This document shows, piece by piece, positions 18,866 through 27,337 of a DNA stretch of 64,000 nt (positions are counted from its first letter, which is position 1; every line of letters begins with the position of its first letter). The stretch is taken from contig DAOUFU010000133.1 in NCBI GenBank assembly GCA_034429275.1, positions 9,407 through 73,406 of the forward strand, in the 5' to 3' direction. Under the pieces are notes generated by a model, which was not told the DNA's origin, ran no database searches, and worked only from the letters and a program-made list of their open reading frames with translations. The position numbers and the translations under genes are program-made. The stretch comes from DAOUFU01 sp034429275. GTDB lineage: Bacteria; Chloroflexota; Anaerolineae; Aggregatilineales; Aggregatilineaceae.

Positions 18866-18907
18866 AAGGGCCAGGCGTTGGCGGTGATTGCACAACGTCT
18901 GGCCCTT
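18866..18907. terminator. Bidirectional hairpin terminator between convergent genes
   Basis: Fifteen-bp stem with one wobble position (AAGGGCCAGGCGTTG / CAACGTCTGGCCCTT) and a 12-nt loop, between the hydrolase gene and the convergent propeller gene. On the minus strand it is followed by CTCGTTTT, so termination there is better supported than on the plus strand. Confidence 0.7.
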
Positions 18908-18933
18908 GATGATTCGCCGGGTGACTAAATGCG

Positions 18934-20964
18934 TCATCCTGCCGAAGCAGGGCTGATCGGCGCGAAAGTTGGCTGGCCGCTGTAGGCCAGCAAGTGCGCA
19001 ATCGGGCTGCCAGTGGGCAGCCAATACAGCGCAGGAGTCGGGCGGCTCATCGTCAGCGCGAACGGCTCATACTGGCCCACGACCGCCTGGACCCAATCCC
19101 CGGCGGCGGGCACATGGCTGAACAACAAGCCGCTGCCATCCGGTGCGGGCATGATTCGCCCGATGCCGCGCCCGGTGCCCTGCCAAAGGTCCGTTGCAGC
19201 AGCCGAGGCCAGGTCGATCCGCCGCAGGTGCACATCATACACTCCGGCTGCTACCGGCCAGCCGCCCAACTGCGCCGCGCCTGCCTCGGCCAGGGCCGGA
19301 TCGTCCGCCTCTACCGTGTCGATCAGGGTGGCGGCGGCATAGTAGAGCGCGCTGCCGTCTGGCGACCAGGCCAGCGCACCCGCTCCCGCGCCCAGCTTGA
19401 GATCGCTGCGCTGCCACGCGCCAAAATCCAGCACTGCGATCCCCTCTGCGCCGCGCGCTGCGAACCGCTGCCCATCCGGGGCCAGCGCACCGCCGCGCAG
19501 GTCCGCGCCCAGCTCAATCACCCGGTTCGCCGCCGGGTCGAGATAGCTCAGCCCGCCAGCGCAGCCCGACGAAACCAGGAAGCGATCCTCCGCCAGCCAG
19601 ACCAGGGTGTTGGGGGCTTCGGAGACGGCCCCTTCACGGGCCAGCAGGGTATCCGCCGGGTCAAAAAGCCGCTGTTCGACCGGGCAGTTTTCGGCATAGG
19701 TGAAGGTCGCCAGCACTTCGGCCTGGCCGCCTTCGGCGGGCACGGCGCGGATTTCGAGCGTGCGCACGGCGGGATCGGCATCTTCGATGGCGGCGGCAAA
19801 GGCGACCCACTGGCCGTCGGGACGCCACGCGGGCGGGAAAGTCGGGTCGATGCCTTCGGCCAGGCGCTTGGCCGATTTTCCCTCGAAGGCGTGGAAGCCG
19901 CGCAACTGCGCCGCGGTGACGTTGATATAGGCGAGGTGCAGGCCGTCCGGTGAGAAGGTCAGGTAGCGGTTATCCTGCAGCGGAAGATTGGTCACGCTGC
20001 GGCCCGGCAGATCGTTGAGCACGCCCACAAATACATCATCCGAGAACAGGTGGGCGAGCGGCAGCGGCGGCAGGCTGAGCGTCGATGCGGTGCCGGGCTG
20101 CGTGTTGGTCGCGCTGCCGGAAGCAGCGGGCGCGGGCAGCGTGCCCGCCCCGGCGAACTGGGCCAGCATGTTCGCCAGCGGTTGATCCCACGTGGGCAGA
20201 TCGTCCACCAGCGCCCACTGCTCGACGCGGTAGGCGCGGCCATATTCGACGAATGCGGCCACATAGCGGCGCTGCGCCAGGCCGTTGCAGGTGGCCTCGA
20301 CCCGCGTGACACGCCCGAACGACCCCACCGGCACGCGGTTGGCGGGTGCATCCGTCTGCCCGGCGGCCTGCAGCGCCTCGGTGATCAGCGAATCGGGGGT
20401 GGCGCTGCTGGCGACCTGGCCCAGGATCGTCACGCGCATTCCCGGCAGCGTGCAGTCTTCGCTGTTCTGCGATGCGAACAACACGCTGCGCCCATCAGCA
20501 GAGGGATAATCGAGCCAGGATTCGGGCACCAGCACTTCAAATTCCTGCGCGCGGAAGCGCACGAGGCGCACTTCTGGGCCGACATTCAGCGCGCTGCACA
20601 ACACCTTGATCGCCCCGGTCAAGTCGCTGTGGACGATGTAGCGCACCTGGTTGTCGAACTGGAACGACCATTCATACCCGTGATAGGTGCCGGGTGTATA
20701 GCTCTGGCCTTCGACCGGGCAGCCCAGGCTGCTGTCGGGCCAACTGGTGCCCAGGTAGGTATATTCGGTCAGGATCAGCGAGGGCTTGTTCAGTTCCTTG
20801 AGCAGCCAGTCGAGCACCTGTCGGCGCAGCAGGTCCAGGTCGGTCTGGGCGGCGGCAGGTGTGGGGGCGATCAGCGCCGCGACGATCTGGGCCGCCAGCA
20901 GGCACGCCGCCACCAGCAAGATGACTCCGGCCCGGCGGCGAAGAGGATGGAAACGAACGATCAT
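18934..20964 (-). CDS. Exported beta-propeller (PD40/TolB-like) protein
   Basis: A 676-residue secreted protein. A signal peptide (LRRRAGVILLVAACLLAAQIV, cleavage near PAAAQT) precedes an N-terminal domain of about 270 residues containing two or more Cys (LGCPVEG, KVLCSAL) and a segment on wilful surface display, ESWLDYPSADGRSVLFAS. From about residue 310 onward it shows repeats of the type YLTFSPDGLHLAYINV, PPAWRPDGQWVAFAAA, ALAPDGQRFAARGA and LAWSPDGSALYYAA, which are WD40-like propeller blades. ATG at 20964 has AGGAG upstream; the open frame to 21060 lacks a signal. Function unknown; surface binding is likely. Last gene of a minus-strand run. Confidence 0.78.
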   Translation of the reverse strand: MIVRFHPLRRRAGVILLVAACLLAAQIVAALIAPTPAAAQTDLDLLRRQVLDWLLKELNKPSLILTEYTYLGTSWPDSSLGCPVEGQSYTPGTYHGYEWSFQFDNQVRYIVHSDLTGAIKVLCSALNVGPEVRLVRFRAQEFEVLVPESWLDYPSADGRSVLFASQNSEDCTLPGMRVTILGQVASSATPDSLITEALQAAGQTDAPANRVPVGSFGRVTRVEATCNGLAQRRYVAAFVEYGRAYRVEQWALVDDLPTWDQPLANMLAQFAGAGTLPAPAASGSATNTQPGTASTLSLPPLPLAHLFSDDVFVGVLNDLPGRSVTNLPLQDNRYLTFSPDGLHLAYINVTAAQLRGFHAFEGKSAKRLAEGIDPTFPPAWRPDGQWVAFAAAIEDADPAVRTLEIRAVPAEGGQAEVLATFTYAENCPVEQRLFDPADTLLAREGAVSEAPNTLVWLAEDRFLVSSGCAGGLSYLDPAANRVIELGADLRGGALAPDGQRFAARGAEGIAVLDFGAWQRSDLKLGAGAGALAWSPDGSALYYAAATLIDTVEADDPALAEAGAAQLGGWPVAAGVYDVHLRRIDLASAAATDLWQGTGRGIGRIMPAPDGSGLLFSHVPAAGDWVQAVVGQYEPFALTMSRPTPALYWLPTGSPIAHLLAYSGQPTFAPISPASAG

Positions 20965-21083
20965 GCGTACTCCTGCGGTTGTTCGGTGAGAAGTGATGCC
21001 AGGGCAAGCATACCGCCGGGGGCGCAGAATGTCCACCCGGCGGCGAAGAGCGGTGGTCATGCGCAGGAAAAGCGGCGGCGCGA

Positions 21084-21767
21084 TCAGGTGCGGCGGCCCA
21101 GGAAAAGATCTGCCAGACCGTAAAACGAGCCGATGCTGTAGCGGGTCTGGATGGTGGGGTCATCGGGCATGAAGGCGACGGTCGCCACGCCGAGCGCGGC
21201 AGCTTGCAGCAGTTCCTCAGAGTCGTGCCCCACATAGGCCGCGCTGCTCGCCTCTACGCCGAGCTGATGCAGTGCCCGCGCGATCAGGCCGCCGGGGGTA
21301 GTCACGTGCCCATAATCGGGCGAGGCGAGGAAGACCGTCCACAGGCCGGGCGAGAGGCCACGCTGGGCCAGCCAGGCGATCTTGGTCCCGGCAGGATGTG
21401 CCGTGAAGGACACCGTGCCCAGCCGGTATCCTGCCGCCTGCAGACGCTCCAGGGTCTCGCCCACGCCGGGGAATAACTCGATGTCGGCGGCATCTTCGAG
21501 CAGGGCGGCGCGTCCTCGTTCGAGCAGTTCCGGCCCGCTAACGCCGTGCACGCGCAGCAGCGCATCATAGAAGACTTCGCGGGTGATGCGCGCGCTTTGT
21601 ACGTCGGTGCGGGCGGCACGCATGGCGCGCTCGACCACAAAATTGTCGCGGGGGGTGTATCCGTGCGCCTCCAAGAATGCGACCAGCCTGCGCTGACCGC
21701 GCGGGCGATGGTAGAGCACGCCGTCAGTATCCAGCAAAATCGCCGAAATGGAAGGGGTGACCGTCAT
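21084..21767 (-). CDS. HAD-superfamily hydrolase
   Basis: A 227-residue cytoplasmic phosphatase-like protein. Motif I is ILLDTDGVLYHR (nucleophile Asp and general acid Asp), motif II TVSFTAHP (Ser or Thr), and motif IV AYVGHDSEELLQAAALG. A helical cap lies between motifs I and II, as in the phosphoglycolate-phosphatase/epoxide-hydrolase subgroup. The motif III Lys is not obvious, although TKIAWLAQRG provides a candidate. The substrate cannot be predicted. It lies 119 bp upstream of the propeller gene and 66 bp downstream of the methyltransferase gene. Confidence 0.8.
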   Translation of the reverse strand: MTVTPSISAILLDTDGVLYHRPRGQRRLVAFLEAHGYTPRDNFVVERAMRAARTDVQSARITREVFYDALLRVHGVSGPELLERGRAALLEDAADIELFPGVGETLERLQAAGYRLGTVSFTAHPAGTKIAWLAQRGLSPGLWTVFLASPDYGHVTTPGGLIARALHQLGVEASSAAYVGHDSEELLQAAALGVATVAFMPDDPTIQTRYSIGSFYGLADLFLGRRT

Positions 21768-21833
21768 TGCGTGATCATTCCTGGTTCAGGTGCGCCCTGG
21801 ATGGGACGCATCAGCCACCGCTGCTGCCCATTG

Positions 21834-22910
21834 CTAAGAGTATACCAAAGCCGCTTCGAGGACGTGGTAACGCCCCGTATCGACGACGGTTGTCACACTG
21901 CCGAAAGCGGCCTGCATGAGCCGCTCGTAGGCCAGGAAACGATTGGCGACCAGCCTCAGCCGCCCACCGGGGTTCAGATGCTGCGGCGCTTCACGGATCA
22001 GGCGGGCCGTCACACTGGTCGAGACATCCACACCCTGGTGAAAGGGCGGGTTGGAGAGTATCAGGTCGAAGCGGCGGTCATCCAGCGCGCTGAATACGTC
22101 GCTGGGCAGCACCGTGCAGCGCGCTTCCAGTTCGTTTGCCCGCACTGAGGCTCGCGCACAACGCACCGCCAGCAGGTCGTCATCGACCATCGTCACGCGC
22201 GCTCCGGCCCGCGCCGCCGCCAGCCCGATGATTCCGTAGCCGCAGCCCAGGTCGAGCACTTCCGTTTCCGGCTCCACTCCCAGGTGATCGAGCAGCAGGG
22301 CTGTGCCGTCGTCGAGGTGCTCCCACGAAAACACGCCCGGCTGCGTCACAAGCTGGTAGGCGGCTTCGGGCCGCCGGACGACCCGAAGCTGGACCTGCCA
22401 GGGGGCAGGCGTCTCCCAATCGGGCGGCTGCGTCAGCGCTGCCGGGCAGGTCGCCATCGCCAACCGGCAGCCGCTCCGATATCCCAACACTGGCGCAGCA
22501 CCAAACAGCGCCGTCGCGTCTTTGATGGCCGATTTTGCGCCCGATGCATTCGGCCCGGCCAGGTAGATCGGCGCACCCGGATTCAGCGAGCGCCCCACCG
22601 TCCACAGGGTGGCGCGGGCCACGCTGCGTCCTTTCGGCAGCTCAACCAATGCCGCATCGGAGAAGCCGAGCCGGATGGGGTCGGGGTAGACGTCTTCGCA
22701 TGCCTTCACGCCGGGCAGCCGTGCCAGGCGGCTGAGGGCACTGTGCGAGGAATGCAGCGCCGTCACGCGCCCCTCCGGCCCGACCCCATCGACCAGCCAG
22801 CGCGCCAGCGCCGGATCGTCGTTGTGCAGCAGCAGCACGGCGGAACCGGGAGCGACTGCTGCAAAGGTGGTGAACAGGTCAGTGATGGGCGCGAGCGCCG
22901 AACGAGGCAT
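21834..22910 (-). CDS. RsmC-like class I SAM methyltransferase
   Basis: A 358-residue enzyme with the two-domain layout of the 16S rRNA guanine-N2 methyltransferase family (RsmC/RlmG). The N-terminal half is a degenerate methyltransferase-like domain. The C-terminal half contains PGVFSWEHLDDGTALLLDHL, then SAM-binding motif I VLDLGCGYGIIGLAAA, the acidic loop TMVDDDLLAVRCA, and the NPPF tetrad (LILSNPPFHQG) of amino-group methylation. The likely reaction is N2-methylation of a guanosine in rRNA; which site is not decidable here. AAGGAG precedes the ATG. Part of the minus-strand run. Confidence 0.82.
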   Translation of the reverse strand: MPRSALAPITDLFTTFAAVAPGSAVLLLHNDDPALARWLVDGVGPEGRVTALHSSHSALSRLARLPGVKACEDVYPDPIRLGFSDAALVELPKGRSVARATLWTVGRSLNPGAPIYLAGPNASGAKSAIKDATALFGAAPVLGYRSGCRLAMATCPAALTQPPDWETPAPWQVQLRVVRRPEAAYQLVTQPGVFSWEHLDDGTALLLDHLGVEPETEVLDLGCGYGIIGLAAARAGARVTMVDDDLLAVRCARASVRANELEARCTVLPSDVFSALDDRRFDLILSNPPFHQGVDVSTSVTARLIREAPQHLNPGGRLRLVANRFLAYERLMQAAFGSVTTVVDTGRYHVLEAALVYS

Positions 22911-22930
22911 TCAGACTCCTTCCGTGCGCC

Positions 22931-23281
22931 TCAGGCGCTGCCACGCAGCCAGGGCGGTTGGCGATCCGGTGGGCGACTGGCGGGCTGATCGTCGGCGGCT
23001 TCGCGGCCTGCGATCACGTCGATAACCAGCCGCTCACCCTGCGCCGAGACCAGGTGCAGCAGGTCACCCGGCCCCAGCGTGGATTGGATGGCAGGGATTT
23101 GTGCGCGGAATGCCTCTGCCTGGACAATGACGACCTCTGCACCTGGCGTTGTATCAAGCGGGTGCAGGTGGCAGGTTTTGAGCACAGCGTGCAGCGCTGC
23201 CCGCCGCTCTGATGCGCCGGGATCGGGCAGCAGCGCGATCCACAACAGGCTGCGATCCGCTTTGATGGGAGGTAACCGCAT
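22931..23281 (-). CDS. Small hypothetical protein
   Basis: A 116-residue soluble protein of no recognised family. It begins MRLPPIKADRSLLWIALLPDP and ends in a Pro/Arg-rich tail. The centre (VVIVQAEAFRAQIPAIQSTL, LHLVSAQGERLVIDVIAG) looks alpha/beta. The start at 23281 has a CAGGAGA site; upstream open frame to 23503 overlaps the Pro-rich tail of the next gene and is not homologous to anything. It sits 16 bp after that gene and 20 bp before the methyltransferase gene, so it is part of the same transcript. Confidence 0.6.
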   Translation of the reverse strand: MRLPPIKADRSLLWIALLPDPGASERRAALHAVLKTCHLHPLDTTPGAEVVIVQAEAFRAQIPAIQSTLGPGDLLHLVSAQGERLVIDVIAGREAADDQPASRPPDRQPPWLRGSA

Positions 23282-23297
23282 CAGTTTCTCCTGGGTG

Positions 23298-24863
23298 TCA
23301 TGCCGATTGAGCGGAAGGGTCCGGGTCACCGCTCTCGGCCCGGCCAGGCGGGTCCACCGGGCCAGGATTGTTCTCCGCAGCATCCGGTTTGGGCCCCACC
23401 GGGCCATTCGCATCTGCCGAATCGGGCCTGGTTTGTACCGGATCGCCCGATGGAGTCTCCGAAGACTCGGCTTTCCAGGCGTTCTGCACGGATAGAATCT
23501 CACCCAGGCGCGGCGTAGGCGCGGGGGTTGGCCCGGCCATCACCGGCCCCGCTTCCGTCATGGGCACGCGCGGGGGAACCGTGCCCGGCTCCGGTAGTTC
23601 GGGGGTGTGAGGAGGCGGCGCGGCCACGGTATCCGCCAGGCGCGGTTCGGGGAGCGGCGGTTTGGGCACGGCAGATGTTGGCGTTGCGGGTGATGGCGCT
23701 GCGGGCGTTGTCGCAGCAGGTTTTGGTGTTGCGGGTGATGGCGCGGCAGGTGATGGCGTTGCGGGCGATGGCGCAGCGGGTGATGGCACGGCAGATTTTG
23801 GTGTTGCGGGTGATGGCGTTGGCGCAGGCTGTGAGGGCTGGGCAGCGCTGGCTGTAACCTCGCGCGGCGGGGCAGGCGGGCGCGTATCCGGCCCAAAAAC
23901 GGTCGGCGGCAGCGGGAAATGAGACGGGCGCGCGCTGGCCGGGCGCGGCGGCGTGGGTTCGCTGGCCTCGGGTACCGAGGGCGGCTTGAGCACCGGGGTA
24001 TCCGGGGCGGGCCGGACCTCGCTGGTGATCGGTTTGCTGATGGGCTTGCTGGCGGGGCGAGCGGTCTTGCCCAACAGGTCGCCTTCCGAGATCACCTGGG
24101 TCACCGAGGACTGCTGGGTGGCTGCGCGCGATGCCCCTGGAACCAGCGGGCCGGTTCCCGGCAGTGCGGGGATCAGGGCTTCGAGCGAGGGCAGCGGGCC
24201 GCGCTTGGCACCTGCGCGCCAGATGAAAAACACAAATTCGCCGTGATGCTCGGTTGAATGGAGCAACAGCTCGCTGCCGTTCATGCGGACAAAGTCGCGC
24301 GCCATCGACAGCTCGAAGACGGCATCCCTCGCGCGCCAGTGGTCGCCAAAGCTGGCCAGCAGGTCATCAAAAGTGGGCGGCAGCGGCTTGACGCGCGAAA
24401 ACTTGATGCGGAACCACATCCCGCGCGGCTGCGACTCCATCTCCAGCCGGACATTCGCGCCCTGGGTGAAGGCCGCCGAATAGAGCAGCAGCAGCGCTTC
24501 CTGCAAGGTTTCCTGGTTGGCGTGAAGCACGGGATCGCCTTCGACCACGGGGACGGCGCTCAACTGGAGCTGGTGGCTCAGCCAGGCCAGCAGGGTATTC
24601 ACCTGAAAGGGGCGGATGGCGCGTTCGGGGATAGTCTCGCCCATTTTGTAGCGCAGCAGGTATTCCCAGGCGGTGAACAGGTTGATCACGCTGGAGACTT
24701 TGGTGGTTGCGCGCTCGCGCCAGTAAGTCGGGGATTGGCCGCCCGCGCCGGGAATGTCGCTCAGCGCCACTGCCGACAGGGCCGCGTTCAATGAGTCGGC
24801 TACCCGTTTGTAGATCAAGAACTGGATATCGGCCAGGGCCTGCCAATCGGGTTCGCGCAACAT
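23298..24863 (-). CDS. Degenerate histidine-kinase-like protein with Pro/Ala-rich tail
   Basis: A 521-residue cytoplasmic protein. Residues about 1-215 look like a histidine-kinase core: two helices, then QETLQEALLLLYSAAFTQGAN where an N-box (xxNLLxNA) would be, and ARDFVRMNGSELLLHSTEHH near the end, as in HATPase_c domains. There is no clear catalytic His, the N-box Asn is missing and no DxGxG box is visible, so kinase activity is unlikely. Residues about 265-521 are low-complexity Pro/Ala/Ser, including about ten PSPATP-type units encoded by near-identical 15-18-bp DNA repeats (about 23680-23840). It may be a scaffold. Start with weak ribosome site. Confidence 0.65.
   Translation of the reverse strand: MLREPDWQALADIQFLIYKRVADSLNAALSAVALSDIPGAGGQSPTYWRERATTKVSSVINLFTAWEYLLRYKMGETIPERAIRPFQVNTLLAWLSHQLQLSAVPVVEGDPVLHANQETLQEALLLLYSAAFTQGANVRLEMESQPRGMWFRIKFSRVKPLPPTFDDLLASFGDHWRARDAVFELSMARDFVRMNGSELLLHSTEHHGEFVFFIWRAGAKRGPLPSLEALIPALPGTGPLVPGASRAATQQSSVTQVISEGDLLGKTARPASKPISKPITSEVRPAPDTPVLKPPSVPEASEPTPPRPASARPSHFPLPPTVFGPDTRPPAPPREVTASAAQPSQPAPTPSPATPKSAVPSPAAPSPATPSPAAPSPATPKPAATTPAAPSPATPTSAVPKPPLPEPRLADTVAAPPPHTPELPEPGTVPPRVPMTEAGPVMAGPTPAPTPRLGEILSVQNAWKAESSETPSGDPVQTRPDSADANGPVGPKPDAAENNPGPVDPPGRAESGDPDPSAQSA
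23680..23840. repeat. Imperfect 15-18-bp coding tandem repeats (Pro-Ser-Pro-Ala-Thr/Ala)
   Basis: On the plus strand GGTGTTGCGGGTGATGGCG-like units recur about ten times within the gene of the histidine-kinase-like protein, coding for its proline-rich linker. Copy number could vary by slippage between strains. Confidence 0.75.
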
Positions 24864-24933
24864 GCCAACCTACGCTTTCATGACTGTCCGGTGCGAGACA
24901 CCAGGACAACATGGTGCCCGGCGGATGGTCGGA

Positions 24934-25293
24934 TCACACGCTTTCGACGGCCAGGCCCACCAGCGCTGCCGGCGTACCCGCCTGCTTAAAGTAGCGCCGC
25001 ACATCGGCCTGGGCACGCTGGAACAACGCCACCAATTCGGCATCCGTCTCTTTGGCGCGGCGCAGCGTTTGCAGTGAGCACATGCTGCACCCGCGCATGG
25101 CCCGGTAGCTGTCGGTTTCGCACGCCATACAGCCGTTGAGGCGGATCATCATCAGCATGAAGGACAACACATCTTCGTGTGTTTCCGGCAGGCTGGCGAC
25201 ACGATCCACCAGGGCGCGCCATTCGTCGCCGCGCGCATCGCGCAATCGCGAAATGGCATAATGTGGAAACAAGAGTTCGTTTTTGGTATACAT
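24934..25293 (-). CDS. Small CxxC/CxxC protein
   Basis: A 119-residue protein without signal peptide. Its centre has four Cys in two pairs: NGCMACETDSYRAMRGCSMC, spacing CxxC-x11-CxxC, suited to binding zinc or an iron-sulfur cluster, or to redox activity. The surrounding helices (LSFMLMMIRLNGCMACETD) faintly recall AhpD/carboxymuconolactone-type folds, in which a CxxC sits after a similar helix, but no catalytic His follows. AAAGGA precedes ATG at 25293. First gene of the minus-strand run that continues with the histidine-kinase-like gene 70 bp downstream. Confidence 0.65.
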   Translation of the reverse strand: MYTKNELLFPHYAISRLRDARGDEWRALVDRVASLPETHEDVLSFMLMMIRLNGCMACETDSYRAMRGCSMCSLQTLRRAKETDAELVALFQRAQADVRRYFKQAGTPAALVGLAVESV

Positions 25294-25637
25294 CCCACCC
25301 GATCCTTTAAACGCTGCCTTTACCCCACACCGCGATTCAGCGCGGCGGACCCACCGGCAGCCTTTTCAGGCTCCCCAAAAAGAAACCTGCCTTTTGCATA
25401 CCCATTATGATAGCGTACTCCAGGCCGCTAAATGGTTATAATTGCGTTTGTCCGGCGGCTGGATGATGCGCTGATATGCCACATTCTATCCCAGTGTTAA
25501 CTCTGATTCAATAACATTTTAACTTTGCGCACCTATGGCCTGTCGGGCGTTGGGCGATTGGCGCGAGAGGTGCAACCGGGTATTATTGGGGGCCACACCC
25601 GGCTGAGCCTGTTCCACCCTTGCCGAAGGACAGCGCC
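25294..25637. other. Intergenic region between divergent genes
   Basis: About 340 bp without a supported gene. It holds the divergent promoters of the CxxC protein and the DUF4919 gene. A TATAAT box is at 25437-25442, but no good -35 element lies 16-18 bp upstream. It is locally AT-rich around 25390-25530. No further structure was seen. Confidence 0.5.
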
Positions 25638-26198
25638 ATGACTTACCGCGAAATGCTCGCTCTCGCCCAGCAGAACCCCCAGGATGCCGACTTTCACGCG
25701 CTGCGCATGGCCTACACCCGCTCAGCCGAATATGCGCCGTACAGCCACGATGCCGAACGCGTGGCGACGCTTGGGCGCGCCTTGCGGGCCGGCGATCTCG
25801 CCGCCGCGCTCGAAGCTTCGCTGGCCCTGCTCGACTGGAATTACCTGGATATCGAAGCGCACATGGCCGCCGATTATGTCTACACCAGCCTGGGCGACGA
25901 AACGGAATCGGCCTATCACCGGGCCTTTGCCAGAGGGCTGAGCGCCGCGATCCTGGCGACCGGCGATGGTCATGGGCCGGGCGGCGCGTTCATCGTGATC
26001 AGCGTGCCTGAAGAATATACGGTGCTGCGCGTCCTGGGCTTGAGGGCTATTCAGCAGGCCCTGCACCAGATCGACGGTCACTGGTTCGACGTGGTCGATG
26101 TGCAGCACCGCACCACCGGGGCATCGATGCAGGTGTACTTCAATGTGGACCTGCCGCGCGGCTGGCTTTCGGACCACGCGGAAAATTCGCCGGAATGA
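25638..26198 (+). CDS. DUF4919-family protein
   Basis: A 186-residue soluble protein. It matches the uncharacterised DUF4919 pattern: an N-terminal helical part with YREMLALAQQNPQDADFHALRMAYTRS-like packing, TPR-like middle helices (DYVYTSLGDETESAYHRAFA), and a C-terminal beta part with FIVISVPEEYTVLRVLGL, GHWFDVVDVQHRTTG and VYFNVDLP. Members are often secreted in Bacteroidetes, but no signal peptide is seen here. ATG at 25638 has AAGGA upstream; 18 bp of open frame before it are not needed. Function unknown. Confidence 0.72.
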   Translation: MTYREMLALAQQNPQDADFHALRMAYTRSAEYAPYSHDAERVATLGRALRAGDLAAALEASLALLDWNYLDIEAHMAADYVYTSLGDETESAYHRAFARGLSAAILATGDGHGPGGAFIVISVPEEYTVLRVLGLRAIQQALHQIDGHWFDVVDVQHRTTGASMQVYFNVDLPRGWLSDHAENSPE

Positions 26199-26208
26199 AG
26201 GCCTGCGA

Positions 26209-27051
26209 TCAATGTTCGTGTGCGGCGCGACGGGCTTCGTCGCGCTGCTGGCGGTCGAACAGGGTTGTTGGCTGGTGACCCGGCGGCAGCACAACGATGT
26301 CGGACAGCACTTCGCGCACATCCTCGACCGTCATCACCGCGGTGAGGATGCGTACACGTTCCTCGCGGCTGCGCGCGCTGCCGCGCACGATCACCATGTC
26401 CGGCGATTCCACCACCACCTCGATATAGCCGTCTGGAATGCCCGCCTGGTCAAGTGCTGCGTAAATCTTGTCCTCGATGGCGATCAAGGGGTCTGCAGAA
26501 TTGGTGCTGATGGCATGGCGGGCCAGTTCGGGCAGTTCCGTGCCCGGAGTCGTGCTGACAGGCTGCCAGGGGCGGAGGTGGCCGTCTTCCCGATGGTTGT
26601 CTTCGTCCTCGTTGATCTGCACGCGCGGACCGGGCAGCCCGATGACCGACTGGCCGTTGGGGATCGCTCGCATCCAGTTCTGGTAACGCAGCAGCAGCGA
26701 GTTCAACAGGGCGTAGCGGGTTTCGGTCTCCCAATAATTTTTGGGTGCAGGGCTGCCCCGCCGCCATACCCCGATCAGCGATTCATGTGCCTGGCGTGCT
26801 TCGTCAAGCTGGTGCATGAGCAGCGCTTCGAGTGAAGGCGGGTTCTCGGTGCTGGTATGCTGCTTGACCAGGAAATCGAGCAGGGCGCGCTCGCTCTCGG
26901 CGGTGGCCAGCATATCGTGCAGGCATTCTTCTTCCAGGGGGCTGTGGGTTGTCTCCAGCGCGTTTTTGGCGCGGGATATCTTCAGATGCACCTGGGAGCA
27001 CTGGTCCCACAAAAACGCCAGTTCGTGCTGCAAGCGCTGTTTTTCGTCCAT
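26209..27051 (-). CDS. BON-domain protein with coiled-coil N terminus
   Basis: A 280-residue protein. The first 110 residues are charged helices (QRLQHELAFLWDQCSQVHLK, HDMLATAESERALLDFLVKQ), probably coiled coil. The C-terminal 75 residues form a BON domain: IAIEDKIYAALDQAGIPDGY, IEVVVESPDMVIVRGSARSR and VEDVREVLSDIVVL. BON domains bind membranes or phospholipids in periplasmic proteins such as OsmY, but no signal peptide is visible, so a cytoplasmic location is likely. ATG at 27051 is taken as start with GGAG upstream. It converges on the DUF4919 gene with a 10-bp gap. Confidence 0.72.
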   Translation of the reverse strand: MDEKQRLQHELAFLWDQCSQVHLKISRAKNALETTHSPLEEECLHDMLATAESERALLDFLVKQHTSTENPPSLEALLMHQLDEARQAHESLIGVWRRGSPAPKNYWETETRYALLNSLLLRYQNWMRAIPNGQSVIGLPGPRVQINEDEDNHREDGHLRPWQPVSTTPGTELPELARHAISTNSADPLIAIEDKIYAALDQAGIPDGYIEVVVESPDMVIVRGSARSREERVRILTAVMTVEDVREVLSDIVVLPPGHQPTTLFDRQQRDEARRAAHEH

Positions 27052-27238
27052 CACACACACTCCATGGGGCAATCATCCCACTGATGAGAATCTCCGCAGG
27101 GATGCCGCCCCCCTTTCGATATTCGCAGCACGCGCAGAATTTCTCCGGCAAAATCCTTTTCATTTTAACACCTGGCGCTGCTGACGGGGTAATGATCGGT
27201 CCTATGCTATACTCGTACACAGGCCGAAGGTCTGCCTG

Positions 27239-27271
27239 CCAGAGTCACCTAATGTTTGGGGACTCTGGGGC
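27239..27271. repeat. Hairpin upstream of the SLOG gene
   Basis: CCAGAGTC and GACTCTGG form a perfect 8-bp inverted repeat with a loop of about 14 nt, in the probable 5' leader of the SLOG gene; a TATACT box lies just upstream near 27204. It has no T-tract, so it is not a terminator. A leader hairpin or operator is possible. Confidence 0.35.
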
Positions 27272-27337
27272 GACCCGCTCTGCCGATAATAAAGGTGAGA
27301 TGTTGTGAGGGGTTTGCGTGACGAGAAGGACCGGATC

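Noticed and set aside
20050..21123. 357-residue open frame opposite the propeller gene
   Set aside because: Antisense shadow; Arg/Gly/Gln-rich with no signal or domain.
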